Origin: JAHRAW01 sp965203265
GTDB taxonomy: Bacteria > Pseudomonadota > Gammaproteobacteria > Arenicellales > Poriferihabitantaceae
Length of the DNA stretch: 64,000 nt
Assembly (NCBI GenBank): GCA_965203265.1
Contig: CBDBBV010000002.1
Coordinates: forward strand, 1,922,001 to 1,986,000
Reading direction: 5' to 3'
The notes under the pieces were generated by a model. It searched no databases and was not told where the DNA came from. It saw only the letters and a list, made by a program, of their open reading frames with translations. Below are positions 23,683 to 33,488 of this stretch, one piece after another. The translations under genes were made by a program, and so were the position numbers. The stretch's first letter is position 1. Each line of letters starts with the position of its first letter.

Positions 23683-25313
23683 AAGAGAGCACGGCGAACA
23701 CGCAAGGGGCGGCGCTGGCGGTATCCGACCTTTCCATCAGCTTCCGCCAACGCCGCAAGCAAGAGGAAATCATCACTCCGGTGGTCGAGGGCATGGGATT
23801 CGATCTGCACGCCGGAGAAACGCTGGCGCTGGTGGGCGAATCCGGCTGCGGCAAATCGGTAACCGCCCTGTCCCTACTGCAACTGTTGCCGCGCGCCCAA
23901 GTCGTTACGCGCGGCTCCATCATCCATCGCGGCGTCGAATTGACCGAGGCCAACGAAGAAACCCTGCGGCGCATTCGCGGCAACGACATTTCCATGATCT
24001 TTCAGGAGCCGATGAGTGCCCTCAACCCCCTGCACATCATCGAAAAGCAGATCGGCGAATCCCTCGCCCTGCATCAGAGCCTAGTCGGCGCCGCCGCCCG
24101 CGCCAAGATCATCGAGCTGCTGGAGCAAGTCGGCATAGACTCCCCGGAAACCCGCCTGACCGCCTACCCCCACCAACTCTCCGGCGGCCAGCGCCAGCGC
24201 GTCATGATCGCCATGGCGCTCGCCAACAAGCCGGAAATTCTGCTCGCCGACGAGCCCACCACGGCCCTGGATGTAACCGTGCAATCGCGCATACTCGCCC
24301 TGCTGCAAGATCTGCAACGCAGCGAAAACCTCGGCCTGCTACTGATCACCCACGACCTCAACATGGTGCGCAAGGTCGCCCAACGGGTATTGGTGATGAA
24401 GGCCGGGCGCATAGTCGAGCGCGGCACGCGGCAGCAGATATTCGTCTCGGCAGAGCAGCCCTACACCCGCCAACTGCTGGCCGCCGAGCCGCCCGCGCGA
24501 AAATCGCCTCCCGCCGGTGGGGAAATTCTCAGCGTGGAAAATCTCAAGGTATGGTTCCCCCTGCGCCGCGGCCTGCTCAAGCGCACCGTCGGCCACTTCA
24601 AGGCGGTCAAGCAAGTCTCGCTGAAACTCCACGCCGGCCACAGCCTCGGCGTAGTCGGCGAATCCGGCTCCGGCAAGACCACTCTGGCGCTGGCGGTGCT
24701 GCGCCTGCTGCAATCCAACGGCCGCATCACCTTCAACGGCCAAGCCATCGATATGCTGGCCGGGCGCGCCATGAAGAACCTGCGGCGGGAAATGCAGATC
24801 GTCTTCCAAGATCCGTTCGGCTCCCTCTCGCCGCGCATGTCCATCGGCGAAATCGTCAGCGAGGGCCTGGACGCCCACGGCCTAATCACCGACCCCGCCG
24901 AGCGCGACCGGCGGGTGGTGGAAATCCTCGGCGAAGTAGAAATAGACGCCGAAGCCCGCTTCCGCTACCCCCACGAATTCTCCGGCGGCCAACGCCAACG
25001 CATAGCCATCGCCCGCGCCCTGATTCTGGAACCGAAAATCCTGTTCTTGGACGAACCCACCTCGGCTCTGGATCGCACCGTGCAAGTGCAAGTACTCAAC
25101 CTGCTCACCCGCATCCAACAACAACACGGCCTCGGTTATGTGTTCATATCCCACGACTTGGCGGTGGTGCGCTCGGTGGCTGATCAGCTGTTGGTAATGA
25201 GGGATGGGGAGGTGGTGGAGCAGGGGGGGGCGCAGGCGGTGTTTGCGGAGCCGCAGCATGCGTATACGCGGGAGTTGTTGCGGGCGGCTTTTGGGGGGGA
25301 GGGGGTGGGTTGA
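23679..25313 (+). CDS. yejF: Peptide ABC transporter dual ATP-binding protein YejF
   Basis: This 544-residue protein has two ABC ATPase halves. The first has Walker A GESGCGKS and signature LSGGQRQR; the second has Walker A GESGSGKT and signature FSGGQRQR, each followed by a Walker B ending in DEPT. It energises the YejBE permease at the cytoplasmic face. The ATG at 23679 overlaps the yejE stop by ATGA; the open frame back to 22719 is only a shadow of yejE. The last 35 codons change abruptly from C-ending to G-rich codons, although the protein sequence remains family-like. Confidence 0.95.
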   Translation: MKESTANTQGAALAVSDLSISFRQRRKQEEIITPVVEGMGFDLHAGETLALVGESGCGKSVTALSLLQLLPRAQVVTRGSIIHRGVELTEANEETLRRIRGNDISMIFQEPMSALNPLHIIEKQIGESLALHQSLVGAAARAKIIELLEQVGIDSPETRLTAYPHQLSGGQRQRVMIAMALANKPEILLADEPTTALDVTVQSRILALLQDLQRSENLGLLLITHDLNMVRKVAQRVLVMKAGRIVERGTRQQIFVSAEQPYTRQLLAAEPPARKSPPAGGEILSVENLKVWFPLRRGLLKRTVGHFKAVKQVSLKLHAGHSLGVVGESGSGKTTLALAVLRLLQSNGRITFNGQAIDMLAGRAMKNLRREMQIVFQDPFGSLSPRMSIGEIVSEGLDAHGLITDPAERDRRVVEILGEVEIDAEARFRYPHEFSGGQRQRIAIARALILEPKILFLDEPTSALDRTVQVQVLNLLTRIQQQHGLGYVFISHDLAVVRSVADQLLVMRDGEVVEQGGAQAVFAEPQHAYTRELLRAAFGGEGVG

Positions 25314-25389
25314 TGGTGGTAAGGGAATAGGGGAAAGGGTAATTCGCGGGAAACGTCCCGGCACCCCAAAGAGGCAAGGAGACAAAGAT

Positions 25390-26643
25390 TCAAGGCGCAA
25401 GCGTTCTGGCAACGCGGAAACCCACACCATAGTCCCGGTAGCCGGTGGTGTTCCAGACGCGGCCGGCGGAGTGGAGAAGCCGCGGATTGACGTCCCACGA
25501 ACCGCCCCGCAACACTCGGTACTCGCACTCGCCCAACTCCCACACACTCCCATCCGTCGGCGCCCCCTTGTAATTTTCATTCCAACAATCCCCAACCCAC
25601 TCCCACACATTTCCGTGAACATCGTACAACCCGAACGCATTCGCCGAAAACGAACCCACCGGCGCAGTATGGACATAACCATCATCACAGTCCGCCGCAT
25701 CTTCAGCAGAACTGTATTCCTCTTTTGCCGACCTATCCAGCCCATTTGCATGACGGCACTGGCCAGACTCACTCTCTCCCCAATACCGGACCGTCCGCGT
25801 CCCCGCACGCGCTACGTACTCCCATTCCGATTCGCTCAACAAGCGGTAGTTTTCCCCCGTCTTTTGCGACAGCCAGCGCACATATTCCCGCGCATCTTCC
25901 CAACTCACGCACACCACCGGATGGGCGTCCGTTTGTGAGAATCCCGGTTTATTCCAACTGTTTCCCGATACCTCCTGCCACTCATCTTCCTTGTATATCC
26001 AGCATTCGACTTCCCCCTGAGAGTGCCCGGACTCATTCACGAAGTGACCGAATTCCCCCACTGTTACCTCGTATATTCCCACTGCAAACGGCTTCGGTAT
26101 AGTCACTTCATGCACCGGTCCTTCCCAATCGTACAGCCCCTCCTCCGACTCCGGCGACCCCATCATGAACGAACCGGCCGGCACTACCACCAGCTCGGGA
26201 CACTCCACGCAGTCGCGAAACTTCTTACCGCTTGGCCACTTGCGTACCAGCTGCTGCCGCTCTTGCCGTTCGCGTTCCACCTCCGCCCGTTGCCGCGCCT
26301 CCGCCAGCTCCATCGGCGTCATCAGCACCGCCAGCGCATCGCGCTCTTCCAACGCCGCCGCCTCACCCAGGCTTGCCGCCAGATTGAACCATTTGTGGGC
26401 TTCCACAGGGTCTTGGAGCACACCCATGCCCTGAGCGTACAGCCGTCCGAGAGACAGCATGGCGCGGCGGTCGCCTTCATCCGCCGCCGCACGCCATTGG
26501 GCTACCGCCTCGTCAACGCTTCCCGCGTCCCACGCCTGCTGACCCGCATCGGAATCCTCTCGATCCGATTGCGCCACGATGAGCACCAGCGCCAGAGCCG
26601 CCAATGCGATAAGCGCGAATGCGCCCGTTTTTGCGTTGAACAT
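25390..26643 (-). CDS. Membrane-anchored Sel1-repeat / SUMF1-fold (formylglycine-generating-enzyme-like) protein
   Basis: The 417-residue protein has an N-terminal membrane anchor (about residues 8-24), Sel1-like repeats (about 35-95, with AMLSLGRLYAQGMGVLQDPV), and a charged helix (about 110-135). A C-terminal SUMF1/FGE-sulfatase fold (about 150-415) shows VVVPAGSFMMGSP, LLSESEWEYVARAGT, YDVHGNVWEWVGD and YRVLRGGSW. The two active-site cysteines of true formylglycine-generating enzymes are absent from the segment before GVGFRVAR. It is therefore probably a structural or binding version of the fold, not a sulfatase activator. It lies downstream of the cyclase-ATPase gene on the same strand with a 121-bp gap. 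Confidence 0.85.
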   Translation of the reverse strand: MFNAKTGAFALIALAALALVLIVAQSDREDSDAGQQAWDAGSVDEAVAQWRAAADEGDRRAMLSLGRLYAQGMGVLQDPVEAHKWFNLAASLGEAAALEERDALAVLMTPMELAEARQRAEVERERQERQQLVRKWPSGKKFRDCVECPELVVVPAGSFMMGSPESEEGLYDWEGPVHEVTIPKPFAVGIYEVTVGEFGHFVNESGHSQGEVECWIYKEDEWQEVSGNSWNKPGFSQTDAHPVVCVSWEDAREYVRWLSQKTGENYRLLSESEWEYVARAGTRTVRYWGESESGQCRHANGLDRSAKEEYSSAEDAADCDDGYVHTAPVGSFSANAFGLYDVHGNVWEWVGDCWNENYKGAPTDGSVWELGECEYRVLRGGSWDVNPRLLHSAGRVWNTTGYRDYGVGFRVARTLAP

Positions 26644-26764
26644 GGGGAATTTCTCGGTCGGGTTATTGTTCGGTTGTCATGGATAACACAGTGCCCGATT
26701 TGTTGCAACAAGCAGGGTGACCACGGCGGCGCGACGGTTCATGTCGCTCAGGGGTTCAAGGTCA

Positions 26765-29700
26765 TCAACCACGCGACACCCCCCACCCCAACCTCCAAGC
26801 CCGCAACCTCGCAACCACAAATTTCGCCCCCTGCGCGCGGGCGATTTCCATTCCCTCACGCCACCATTGTTCGATGTCCTCGTTTGCCGCCAGTTCCCCC
26901 TCGGCGGTGATTTTCGCCTTGAGGCCGAGTAGTGGGGCGCGTGCCCAGGTTTCGTTGTTGCGTTCCGCTAGGTCGAGGGCGCTTTGGGTCGCGCGTAGGG
27001 CGGCGAAGTGGTCGCCCAGGGCTAGGTGGGCTTGCGCCAGTACGCTGTGGAAATAGGGCAGGAATAATTGGCCGTAATGTTCCTCGTAGCGTTTCAGGTT
27101 GCGTTGGATGCGGCGCGTTTGGGTGGCGTCTCCGCGTTGGTGGGCGCGGCAGAATGCTTGGAAGATTTTGCCCGTGGCGAGTAGTCCTTCGAAACCCTGG
27201 GTGCTTGCCAGTGCCACGATTTCTTCGGCGAGGGCGGTGAGTTGGTCGAGGTCGCCGGTGATTTGTCGGTACATGGCGGCCACGCGCAGGGTTTCCGTTA
27301 TCGTGTAGGGATGGCCGATGGCGCGCGCGATTTCCACGGTGCGGTCGATTTCGGTTGCCGACTCGGCCACCTTGTTGAGGAGTAGTTTGTTGATGGCGCC
27401 GAGGCCGCGGATGGTCGTGTAGGGGTCTTGACCGAAACGCATGCCCAGATTGCGGTCGCGGTTGCGATCGCGGTGCGGGTCGTAGCGGGCGATGGCTTGG
27501 TCGCAGAATGTCTCGGCGGCGGCGAATTTTCCGGCTACCATCTGCGTCAAGCCCTGTAGTCCGCAGGCGATCAGCCGCAGTACCGGGTCGGCGGATTTTC
27601 CGCTCAGCGATTTGAGTTTCACCAATGCCCGCAGGGATTTCGAGAACGCCGCTTGGGAGGCCATACCGCGCCACAGTCCGTACAGCGCGATCCCCGCCTG
27701 TTGCTCGCTGCCGCCTGCCTCGGCGAGCGCTAGGGCCTGTTCGTAGGTGCGGGTTACGCGCTCGCTGTGGTAGCCCGAGCGGGCGGTCCGGGCGACGCCG
27801 AGGTTGAGCAGCAGCGCCAGTTCGCGCTCGCGGCGGGCGTCTTCGGGCAGTTTGTCGACCAACTTCAGGCCGTGGGAGAGATGGTGCAGAGCCTCGCTCA
27901 CGGCGGATTGCGCGATGGCTCGCTCGCCGGCTCGCCGCCACAAATCCACGGCCAGATCGATGCGGCTGGTGTGGGCGTAGTGATAGGCGATCGATTCCGG
28001 ATGTTGCCGCCCGATGCCGGGGTTTTCCCGTTGCAGCAATTCGGCGATTTGCAGGTGGTATCGCTGGCGGGTTTTGCGCAACAGGGAATGATAGGCGGCG
28101 TCGCGGAACAGGGCGTGGCGGAATTCGTAGCGATCCGCCGATTGATCCGGCAGTACGGAAATGAGGTCGGCTTCGAGCAGAACATCCATGCCGTAATCGG
28201 CGTTGATGCCGTTGTCGGCGGCGATTTTGCGAATCAGCGAATAGCGGAAATCGCCGCCGAAGACGGCCGCCAGCTGGGCGAATGATTTGGCCGCGCCGAG
28301 GTGGTCGAGGCGGGCGTTGAGAGAGCACTGCAGGGCGTCGGGGATGGTGAACGGGCTGTAGGGGTCGGTATCGTAGCCGGCGTCGCTTTCGCTGATTTGA
28401 TTCGGGCGCATTTGGTTGACCAAGTGCCAGCTGGATTCCTCGAGGTAAAACGGCACGCCGGCGCTGCGGCGGATGAGGGTCTGCTTGAGACCGTCGGGCA
28501 GGGGACGGGCGCCGAATACCGCCGCGATCAGCTGGCCGGAGGCGTCCGCGTCCAAGCCGCCGAGGGCGACTTCCGTGAGCAAGTCCGCCGCCGGCCAGGG
28601 CAGGGCGAAACCGGTGCGCGAAGTGAACACGCCGAACAACCGCTGGGCGCTCGCGCGGGCGATGATGCCGCCGAGCACCTTGAGGGTGGACGAGTCGGCC
28701 CAGTGCAAGTCCTCGACCACGAGAAACAACGGGCGCAGGCGCGACAAACGGATGATCACGCGAGCCAGCGTGTCCACCGTGCGGTGGTGTTTTTCCTCGG
28801 CGCTGAGGTCGAGGTATGCCTGTCCCGGCGACATGGGGATGGCCAGTAATTCGTTGAACAAACTATGTTCGTCTCGACCGTCCAGCCCGATTTCGACCAT
28901 GGCGCGGCGCATGTTTTCCCGCCGCCCGCCGAAGTCGTGTTGGCCGCCGAGTTGCAGCCACCGGTTGGTTTCATCGACTATCGGCTTGAATGGGATGGTG
29001 CGGAAATAGGGCGAGCACGATAGGCGCAGCCGGTGCAGATTCTGCTTGTGGATGGTTTTTTCAAAGGCGCGCAGCAGGCGGGATTTGCCGATGCCCGGGT
29101 CGCCGCTGAGATGGATGATGCGGCAGTGGCCGCGCAGTGCCCATTCATAGTTTTCCCGCAGGCAACGCAATTCCGCGCGGCGACTGACGAAGCGGGTGGT
29201 TACCCGTTTGAGGGAGGTGGTCGAGCGGTTGCGGAAGGCGCTTTCGTGGAGAATTTGCCACGCGCAGATGGGTTGCTGGAATCCCTTCACCCAATGCTCG
29301 CCGAGGGCGCGAAACTTGAACATTCCGCCGACCAGACGGCGGGTGCGCAGGGAGGTTACCACGGTGTTCGGCGCCGCCAGACTCTGCAGCCGCGCGGCCA
29401 GATTGGGCGTTTCGCCGAAGATCAATTCATCCTGACCGCGCGCCGCGCCGGAACGTTCGCCGACCACCACCAAGCCGGTGGCGATGCCGACTCGGATGCG
29501 GATGGGCTGCCGCCCGCGCCATTGCGCCGAGGCGTTGTTGCGCTCGATTCGGGTGACCATTTCCATGCCGGCGCGCACCGCGTGCTCCGGATCGAATTCG
29601 CTGGAAATCGGATGGCCGAACAACACCAGAATGCCGTCGCCGAAGTAGTTGGCGATGTGCCCGTGGTAGTTCTTGGCGATGCCGGTGCAGAGGGTTCGGA

Positions 29701-29854
29701 ACACGCGAATTTCATCGGCCAGATCTTCCGGGTCGAGGGACACCGAGCGCGAGGTATAGTCAACCACATCGCAAAATAGCACCGTAACCTGCTTGCGCAC
29801 AGGCTGGGGGATTCCGGCTTGCATGTCCTTCGGTGTATCCGGTTCGGCCACCAT
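26765..29854 (-). CDS. Class III adenylate/guanylate cyclase domain fused to AAA-type ATPase and TPR-like repeats
   Basis: This is a 1029-residue regulatory protein. The N-terminal cyclase domain (about 20-205) carries both metal-binding aspartates, in VTVLFCDVVDY and NYFGDGILVLFG. An ATPase module follows with Walker A LSGDPGIGKSRLL (about 250) and Walker B-like LFLVVEDLHWADS. The remaining 500 residues are helical repeats of TPR type that may sense a ligand or partner protein. Family members are multidomain signalling proteins of unknown input. A downstream Sel1/SUMF1-fold protein on the same strand may share its pathway, which is inference. There is no membrane segment. It is divergent from the aminotransferase. 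Confidence 0.9.
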   Translation of the reverse strand: MVAEPDTPKDMQAGIPQPVRKQVTVLFCDVVDYTSRSVSLDPEDLADEIRVFRTLCTGIAKNYHGHIANYFGDGILVLFGHPISSEFDPEHAVRAGMEMVTRIERNNASAQWRGRQPIRIRVGIATGLVVVGERSGAARGQDELIFGETPNLAARLQSLAAPNTVVTSLRTRRLVGGMFKFRALGEHWVKGFQQPICAWQILHESAFRNRSTTSLKRVTTRFVSRRAELRCLRENYEWALRGHCRIIHLSGDPGIGKSRLLRAFEKTIHKQNLHRLRLSCSPYFRTIPFKPIVDETNRWLQLGGQHDFGGRRENMRRAMVEIGLDGRDEHSLFNELLAIPMSPGQAYLDLSAEEKHHRTVDTLARVIIRLSRLRPLFLVVEDLHWADSSTLKVLGGIIARASAQRLFGVFTSRTGFALPWPAADLLTEVALGGLDADASGQLIAAVFGARPLPDGLKQTLIRRSAGVPFYLEESSWHLVNQMRPNQISESDAGYDTDPYSPFTIPDALQCSLNARLDHLGAAKSFAQLAAVFGGDFRYSLIRKIAADNGINADYGMDVLLEADLISVLPDQSADRYEFRHALFRDAAYHSLLRKTRQRYHLQIAELLQRENPGIGRQHPESIAYHYAHTSRIDLAVDLWRRAGERAIAQSAVSEALHHLSHGLKLVDKLPEDARRERELALLLNLGVARTARSGYHSERVTRTYEQALALAEAGGSEQQAGIALYGLWRGMASQAAFSKSLRALVKLKSLSGKSADPVLRLIACGLQGLTQMVAGKFAAAETFCDQAIARYDPHRDRNRDRNLGMRFGQDPYTTIRGLGAINKLLLNKVAESATEIDRTVEIARAIGHPYTITETLRVAAMYRQITGDLDQLTALAEEIVALASTQGFEGLLATGKIFQAFCRAHQRGDATQTRRIQRNLKRYEEHYGQLFLPYFHSVLAQAHLALGDHFAALRATQSALDLAERNNETWARAPLLGLKAKITAEGELAANEDIEQWWREGMEIARAQGAKFVVARLRAWRLGWGVSRG

Positions 29855-30073
29855 TGCACCATTGATGCGACGCGATTCACGAATGCGAGTCGGATCAACC
29901 GACCCGCCGCCCTCTCATCCCTGTAGCACCGAAAGGGCACGATGCAAAGAATACCGGGGTTGGCCGGTATACGCAACCGGTGCGCTTTGGCCCGCGACCC
30001 GCGACCCGCGACTTGTGCCGACAGCGGCGCGCGCGTATTCTTTCCCCCTATCCCTTCAACCTCCGACCGCACA

Positions 30074-31333
30074 ATGGAAATGAAACTCTCCCGCCTTGCC
30101 GAGGACATCAGCATCTCGCCGATTCTCACCATCGCCGCCGAAATCAACGCCCGCAAGCAGCGTGGGGAAATCGTGCACAACCTGACCGTGGGGGACTTCG
30201 ATCCGTCCATATTTCCGATTCCCGAGGGGCTGAGCGAGGCGGTGGTCGCGGCCTATCGGGACAATCAGACCAATTATCCGGGGGCGGCCGGGCTGGCGAC
30301 GATTCGTCAGGGGGCGGCGGCGTTCGTGAATCGGATGTGCGGCCTCGACCATGAAGAGGACGATGTCATCGTCGCCAGCGGTTCGCGCCCGATCATCTAT
30401 GCGACCTATCGCACCCTGCTTGATCCGGGGGATCTCGTGGTGTATCCGGTTCCGTCTTGGAACAACGAGAGTTACGCCGCTCTGGTCGGCGCCAGCACCG
30501 CGCCCGTGGAAACCACGCCGGAAAACCACTTCATGCCCACCGCCGAGGCGCTCGCGCCGCACTTGCAGGATGCCGCCCTGCTGGCGTTGTGCGCGCCGCA
30601 GAATCCCACCGGCACGGTGTTCACGGAAGAGGGTTTGAAGGCGGTGTGCGAGTTGGTGCTGGCGGAGAATCGCCGGCGTGGGCGGCGGGAGAAACCGCTG
30701 TATGTGATGTTCGATCAGGTGTATTGGGCGCTGACCTTCGAGCGCGCCGCTTTCATTCATCCGCTCGCGGTGTGCCCGGAAATTCGCGACTATGCGGTGT
30801 TCGTGGACGGCATGTCGAAGGCGTTCGCCGCCACCGGCATTCGCGTCGGCTGGGCCACCGGGCCGCGCCGGATTATCGGCAAGATGGCCTCGCTGATCGC
30901 CCATCTGGGGGCGTGGGCGCCGCGCCCCGAACAGGTCGCCACGGGTATCTTTTTGTCGGACGAGCAGGCGGTTGCGCATTATCTGGCCGACTTCCGCGCC
31001 CGATTGGCGGCTCGGCTGGACGCCTTCCACGCGGGCTTTTTGGAGCTTGGAGACAAGGGCCATGCGGTCGATGCCATCGCGCCGCAGGCGGGCATTTATC
31101 TCAGCGTGAAGATCGATGTTCCGGCGCGGATGCTGCGGCAGGAACAGCCGCACGACGGCCACGCGGCGCAGTATTATCTGCTGAATCGGGCGAAAGTCGG
31201 CCTCCTGCCGTTCTCGTGGTTCGGCGCGACCACTCGCAGCAACTGGTTCCGCCTGTCGGTGGGCGCCTGTCGGCGGGAGGATGTTGCGGCCATTCTGGCG
31301 TATTTGGAGTCCGCCCTAGGCGAACCCTCCTAG
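30074..31333 (+). CDS. Class I/II aminotransferase, aspartate/aromatic type
   Basis: This is a 419-residue PLP-dependent fold-type I aminotransferase. Visible landmarks are NYPGAAGLATIRQGAAAFVN, the cofactor segment ASGSRPIIY, CAPQNPTGTVF, and MFDQVYWAL (Asp for PLP N1). The Schiff-base Lys lies in DGMSKAFAATGIRVGWATG. The substrate cannot be read from sequence; aspartate, an aromatic amino acid or a related keto acid are all possible. The ATG at 30074 starts the conserved region (MKLSRLAEDISISPILTIA); the open frame from 29942 is unconserved and overlaps a threefold CCCGCGA repeat at 29991-30011. It converges on the DMT exporter gene with 22 bases between. Confidence 0.88.
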   Translation: MEMKLSRLAEDISISPILTIAAEINARKQRGEIVHNLTVGDFDPSIFPIPEGLSEAVVAAYRDNQTNYPGAAGLATIRQGAAAFVNRMCGLDHEEDDVIVASGSRPIIYATYRTLLDPGDLVVYPVPSWNNESYAALVGASTAPVETTPENHFMPTAEALAPHLQDAALLALCAPQNPTGTVFTEEGLKAVCELVLAENRRRGRREKPLYVMFDQVYWALTFERAAFIHPLAVCPEIRDYAVFVDGMSKAFAATGIRVGWATGPRRIIGKMASLIAHLGAWAPRPEQVATGIFLSDEQAVAHYLADFRARLAARLDAFHAGFLELGDKGHAVDAIAPQAGIYLSVKIDVPARMLRQEQPHDGHAAQYYLLNRAKVGLLPFSWFGATTRSNWFRLSVGACRREDVAAILAYLESALGEPS

Positions 31334-31355
31334 CGCCGCGCCTCCACAAGGCCGC

Positions 31356-32324
31356 TCAGGGTCGCATTCCGCTTCGCTTCAGCCACGCGGCCTTGTCCAA
31401 GCCCGGCTGAGGCGCGGCGGCGGCGCGCGCTTCGCGGTATTCCCGCCGGGCGATGAATATGCCGCTGGCGACCACGATGGCGGCGCCCAGCAGAGTGGTC
31501 GGGGAGAGCAGTTCGCCGTACAGCAGGAAGGCGATGATGATGGCCCACACCAATATGAAGTAGTTGAACGGCTGCAACACCACCGCCGGCGCCAGCGTCA
31601 GGGATTTGATCAACAACAGGTGGCCGCTGATGGAGGTGATGCTGATCACCAACAGCCAGCCGGCATCCACCACGGACACCGGACGCCAGTAAAACGGTGC
31701 CAGAAGGCCAGCGCCGATGAAACCGACCACGCCCATGTAGAGCATGGAGGTCTCGAAGGAGTCGTGGCGGGAAACCTTGCGAGTCAAGATATTGTAGAGG
31801 GCGAACATCAAGGCGGCGGCGAGGGCGATGATCGCGGCCGGCTGGAATACCCCGCTGCCGGGGCGCAGGATGATGAGGGTGCCGAGAAAGCCGAAAAACA
31901 CCGCCAGCCAGCGCCGCCAGCCGACCGTCTCCCCCAGCAACGGTGCCGACAACGCCGCGACCATGAGCGGGAAGCAGGCGAAAATGGCGTGCATTTCGGC
32001 GAGGCCGAGAAATTGGATGGCGTAGGCGAAGATCATGATTTCGGTGGAAACCAGCAGCCCGCGCACGATCTGCAATGCGAGTCGGCGCGAACGAAATGCC
32101 GTGCCGATGCCGACCCGACGGTGCACATATACCAGCGCGAACGCGGCGAAGAAGAAGAACCGCACGGCGACGATCTGGGACGCCGACAGGGTTTGCATGA
32201 GGTGCTTGGTGAGGGCGTCCTGAGAGGCGAAAAAACAGGTGGCGGCCACCAGCATGACCACCGCCTTGGCGAGGGCGTCGCTGCCGTCTTTGGCGGAACC
32301 GTGCAGGCTGAAGAAACGCTTCAA
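31356..32324 (-). CDS. EamA/DMT-family membrane transporter
   Basis: This 322-residue inner-membrane protein has ten hydrophobic segments in two EamA halves, for example ATCFFASQDALTKHLMQ at the start and LLLIKSLTLAPAVVLQPFNY in the second half. Members export metabolites or amino acids, and the substrate here is unknown. Its start overlaps the stop of the ddl gene by ATGA, so the two are translated together. A short cytoplasmic tail (ARAAAAPQPGLDKAAWLKR) ends the protein. Confidence 0.9.
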   Translation of the reverse strand: MKRFFSLHGSAKDGSDALAKAVVMLVAATCFFASQDALTKHLMQTLSASQIVAVRFFFFAAFALVYVHRRVGIGTAFRSRRLALQIVRGLLVSTEIMIFAYAIQFLGLAEMHAIFACFPLMVAALSAPLLGETVGWRRWLAVFFGFLGTLIILRPGSGVFQPAAIIALAAALMFALYNILTRKVSRHDSFETSMLYMGVVGFIGAGLLAPFYWRPVSVVDAGWLLVISITSISGHLLLIKSLTLAPAVVLQPFNYFILVWAIIIAFLLYGELLSPTTLLGAAIVVASGIFIARREYREARAAAAPQPGLDKAAWLKRSGMRP

Positions 32325-33451
32325 CTTGATTCCCCCGGCGGCTCGAAGGCGCGTTGCAATGCGGCCTTCGCCAGTTGTCTTTCCACGGCCAGCTCGATCA
32401 GGCGGTCGATGAGTTCGTTATACGGCACGCCGCTGGCGGCCCACAGGCGCGGATACATGCTGATCGGGGTGAAGCCGGGCAGGGTATTGATCTCGTTCAG
32501 TGTGACCGCCCAGGTCTCCCGATCGACGAAGAAATCCACTCGCGCGAGGCCGGCGCCGTCGATCTCGCGGAAGGCGGAGACGGACAGTCGGCGCACTTGC
32601 TCGGCGACGTGCTCGGGCAGATTCGCCGGTACCACCAGCTCGGCGGTGTCTTCGATGTACTTGGCCGCATAGTCGTAGAACTCGCCGCCGGGGATGATCT
32701 CGCCGACCACCGAAGCGCGCGCGTCTTCGTTTCCGAGCACGGCGCACTCCACTTCCATGCAGTTTTCCAGAGATTGTTCGAGCACGATTCTAGTGTCGAA
32801 GCGCAACGCCGATTCGATGGCGTCCCGCAGTTGCGCGCGCCCGTGCACCTTGCCGATGCCGACGCTGGAGCCGAGATTGGCCGGTTTGACGAATATCGGA
32901 TAGCCGAGGCGGGCTTCGCCGCGATCCAGTATTTCCGCCGGATCGCGCGCCCACTGGGCGGCGGTGAGGCCGATGTAAGCCGCCTGAGGAATGCTCGCGG
33001 CGGCCAGTATCTTCTTCGCCAGAATCTTGTCCATGGCCACGGCGGAGGCGGCCACGCCGCAGCCGACGAACGGGATGCCCGCCAGCTCGAACACGCCTTG
33101 CAGAGTGCCGTCTTCGCCGAAGGTGCCGTGTAGCGCCGGGAAGATCACATCGAGGGTGGGCAGGGCGATTTGCCGCGTCGATCCTGCCGCGAGCGAAAGA
33201 TTGCCGTGGTGGTGCAGCGCCAGAGTAACCCGCTCGGCGGCGGTAGAGGCCGGAGGGTTCACCGCGCCGTCGTCGAGCAGCGCCTCGAGGTCGTCGGCGA
33301 GGTGCCAGTGGCCGGCTCGGTCGATGCCGATCAGGAATAGGTTGTATTTGTCGCGATCGACTGCTTGGATGATCGATCTCGCCGAGATCACCGAAATCCG
33401 GTGTTCGCAGGAGCGGCCGCCGAACAGCAGTGCGAGATTCAGTTTTTTCAT
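32321..33451 (-). CDS. ddl: D-alanine--D-alanine ligase, DdlA type
   Basis: This ATP-grasp enzyme joins two D-alanines for peptidoglycan precursors. The 376-residue protein shows LLFGGRSCEHRISVISARSI at the N-terminus, the ATP-grasp loop FVKPANLGSSVGIGKV, and the C-terminal metal/substrate segment TLNEINTLPGFTPISMYPRL. Length matches the DdlA subgroup. It follows nuoN by 37 bases on the same strand and may be cotranscribed with the nuo operon; it is coupled to the DMT gene downstream by ATGA. Confidence 0.95.
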   Translation of the reverse strand: MKKLNLALLFGGRSCEHRISVISARSIIQAVDRDKYNLFLIGIDRAGHWHLADDLEALLDDGAVNPPASTAAERVTLALHHHGNLSLAAGSTRQIALPTLDVIFPALHGTFGEDGTLQGVFELAGIPFVGCGVAASAVAMDKILAKKILAAASIPQAAYIGLTAAQWARDPAEILDRGEARLGYPIFVKPANLGSSVGIGKVHGRAQLRDAIESALRFDTRIVLEQSLENCMEVECAVLGNEDARASVVGEIIPGGEFYDYAAKYIEDTAELVVPANLPEHVAEQVRRLSVSAFREIDGAGLARVDFFVDRETWAVTLNEINTLPGFTPISMYPRLWAASGVPYNELIDRLIELAVERQLAKAALQRAFEPPGESS

Positions 33452-33488
33452 TTGCAGCCGGTCGTCCGTGGGCGCAGGGGTCAGCCAC

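Noticed and set aside
25390..26643. Formylglycine-generating enzyme (sulfatase activator)
   Set aside because: The fold is right, but the active-site cysteine pair is absent and no sulfatase gene is nearby.
29991..30011. Threefold CCCGCGA repeat before the aminotransferase gene
   Set aside because: It is a short tandem repeat in GC-rich DNA without other regulatory features; probably slippage.
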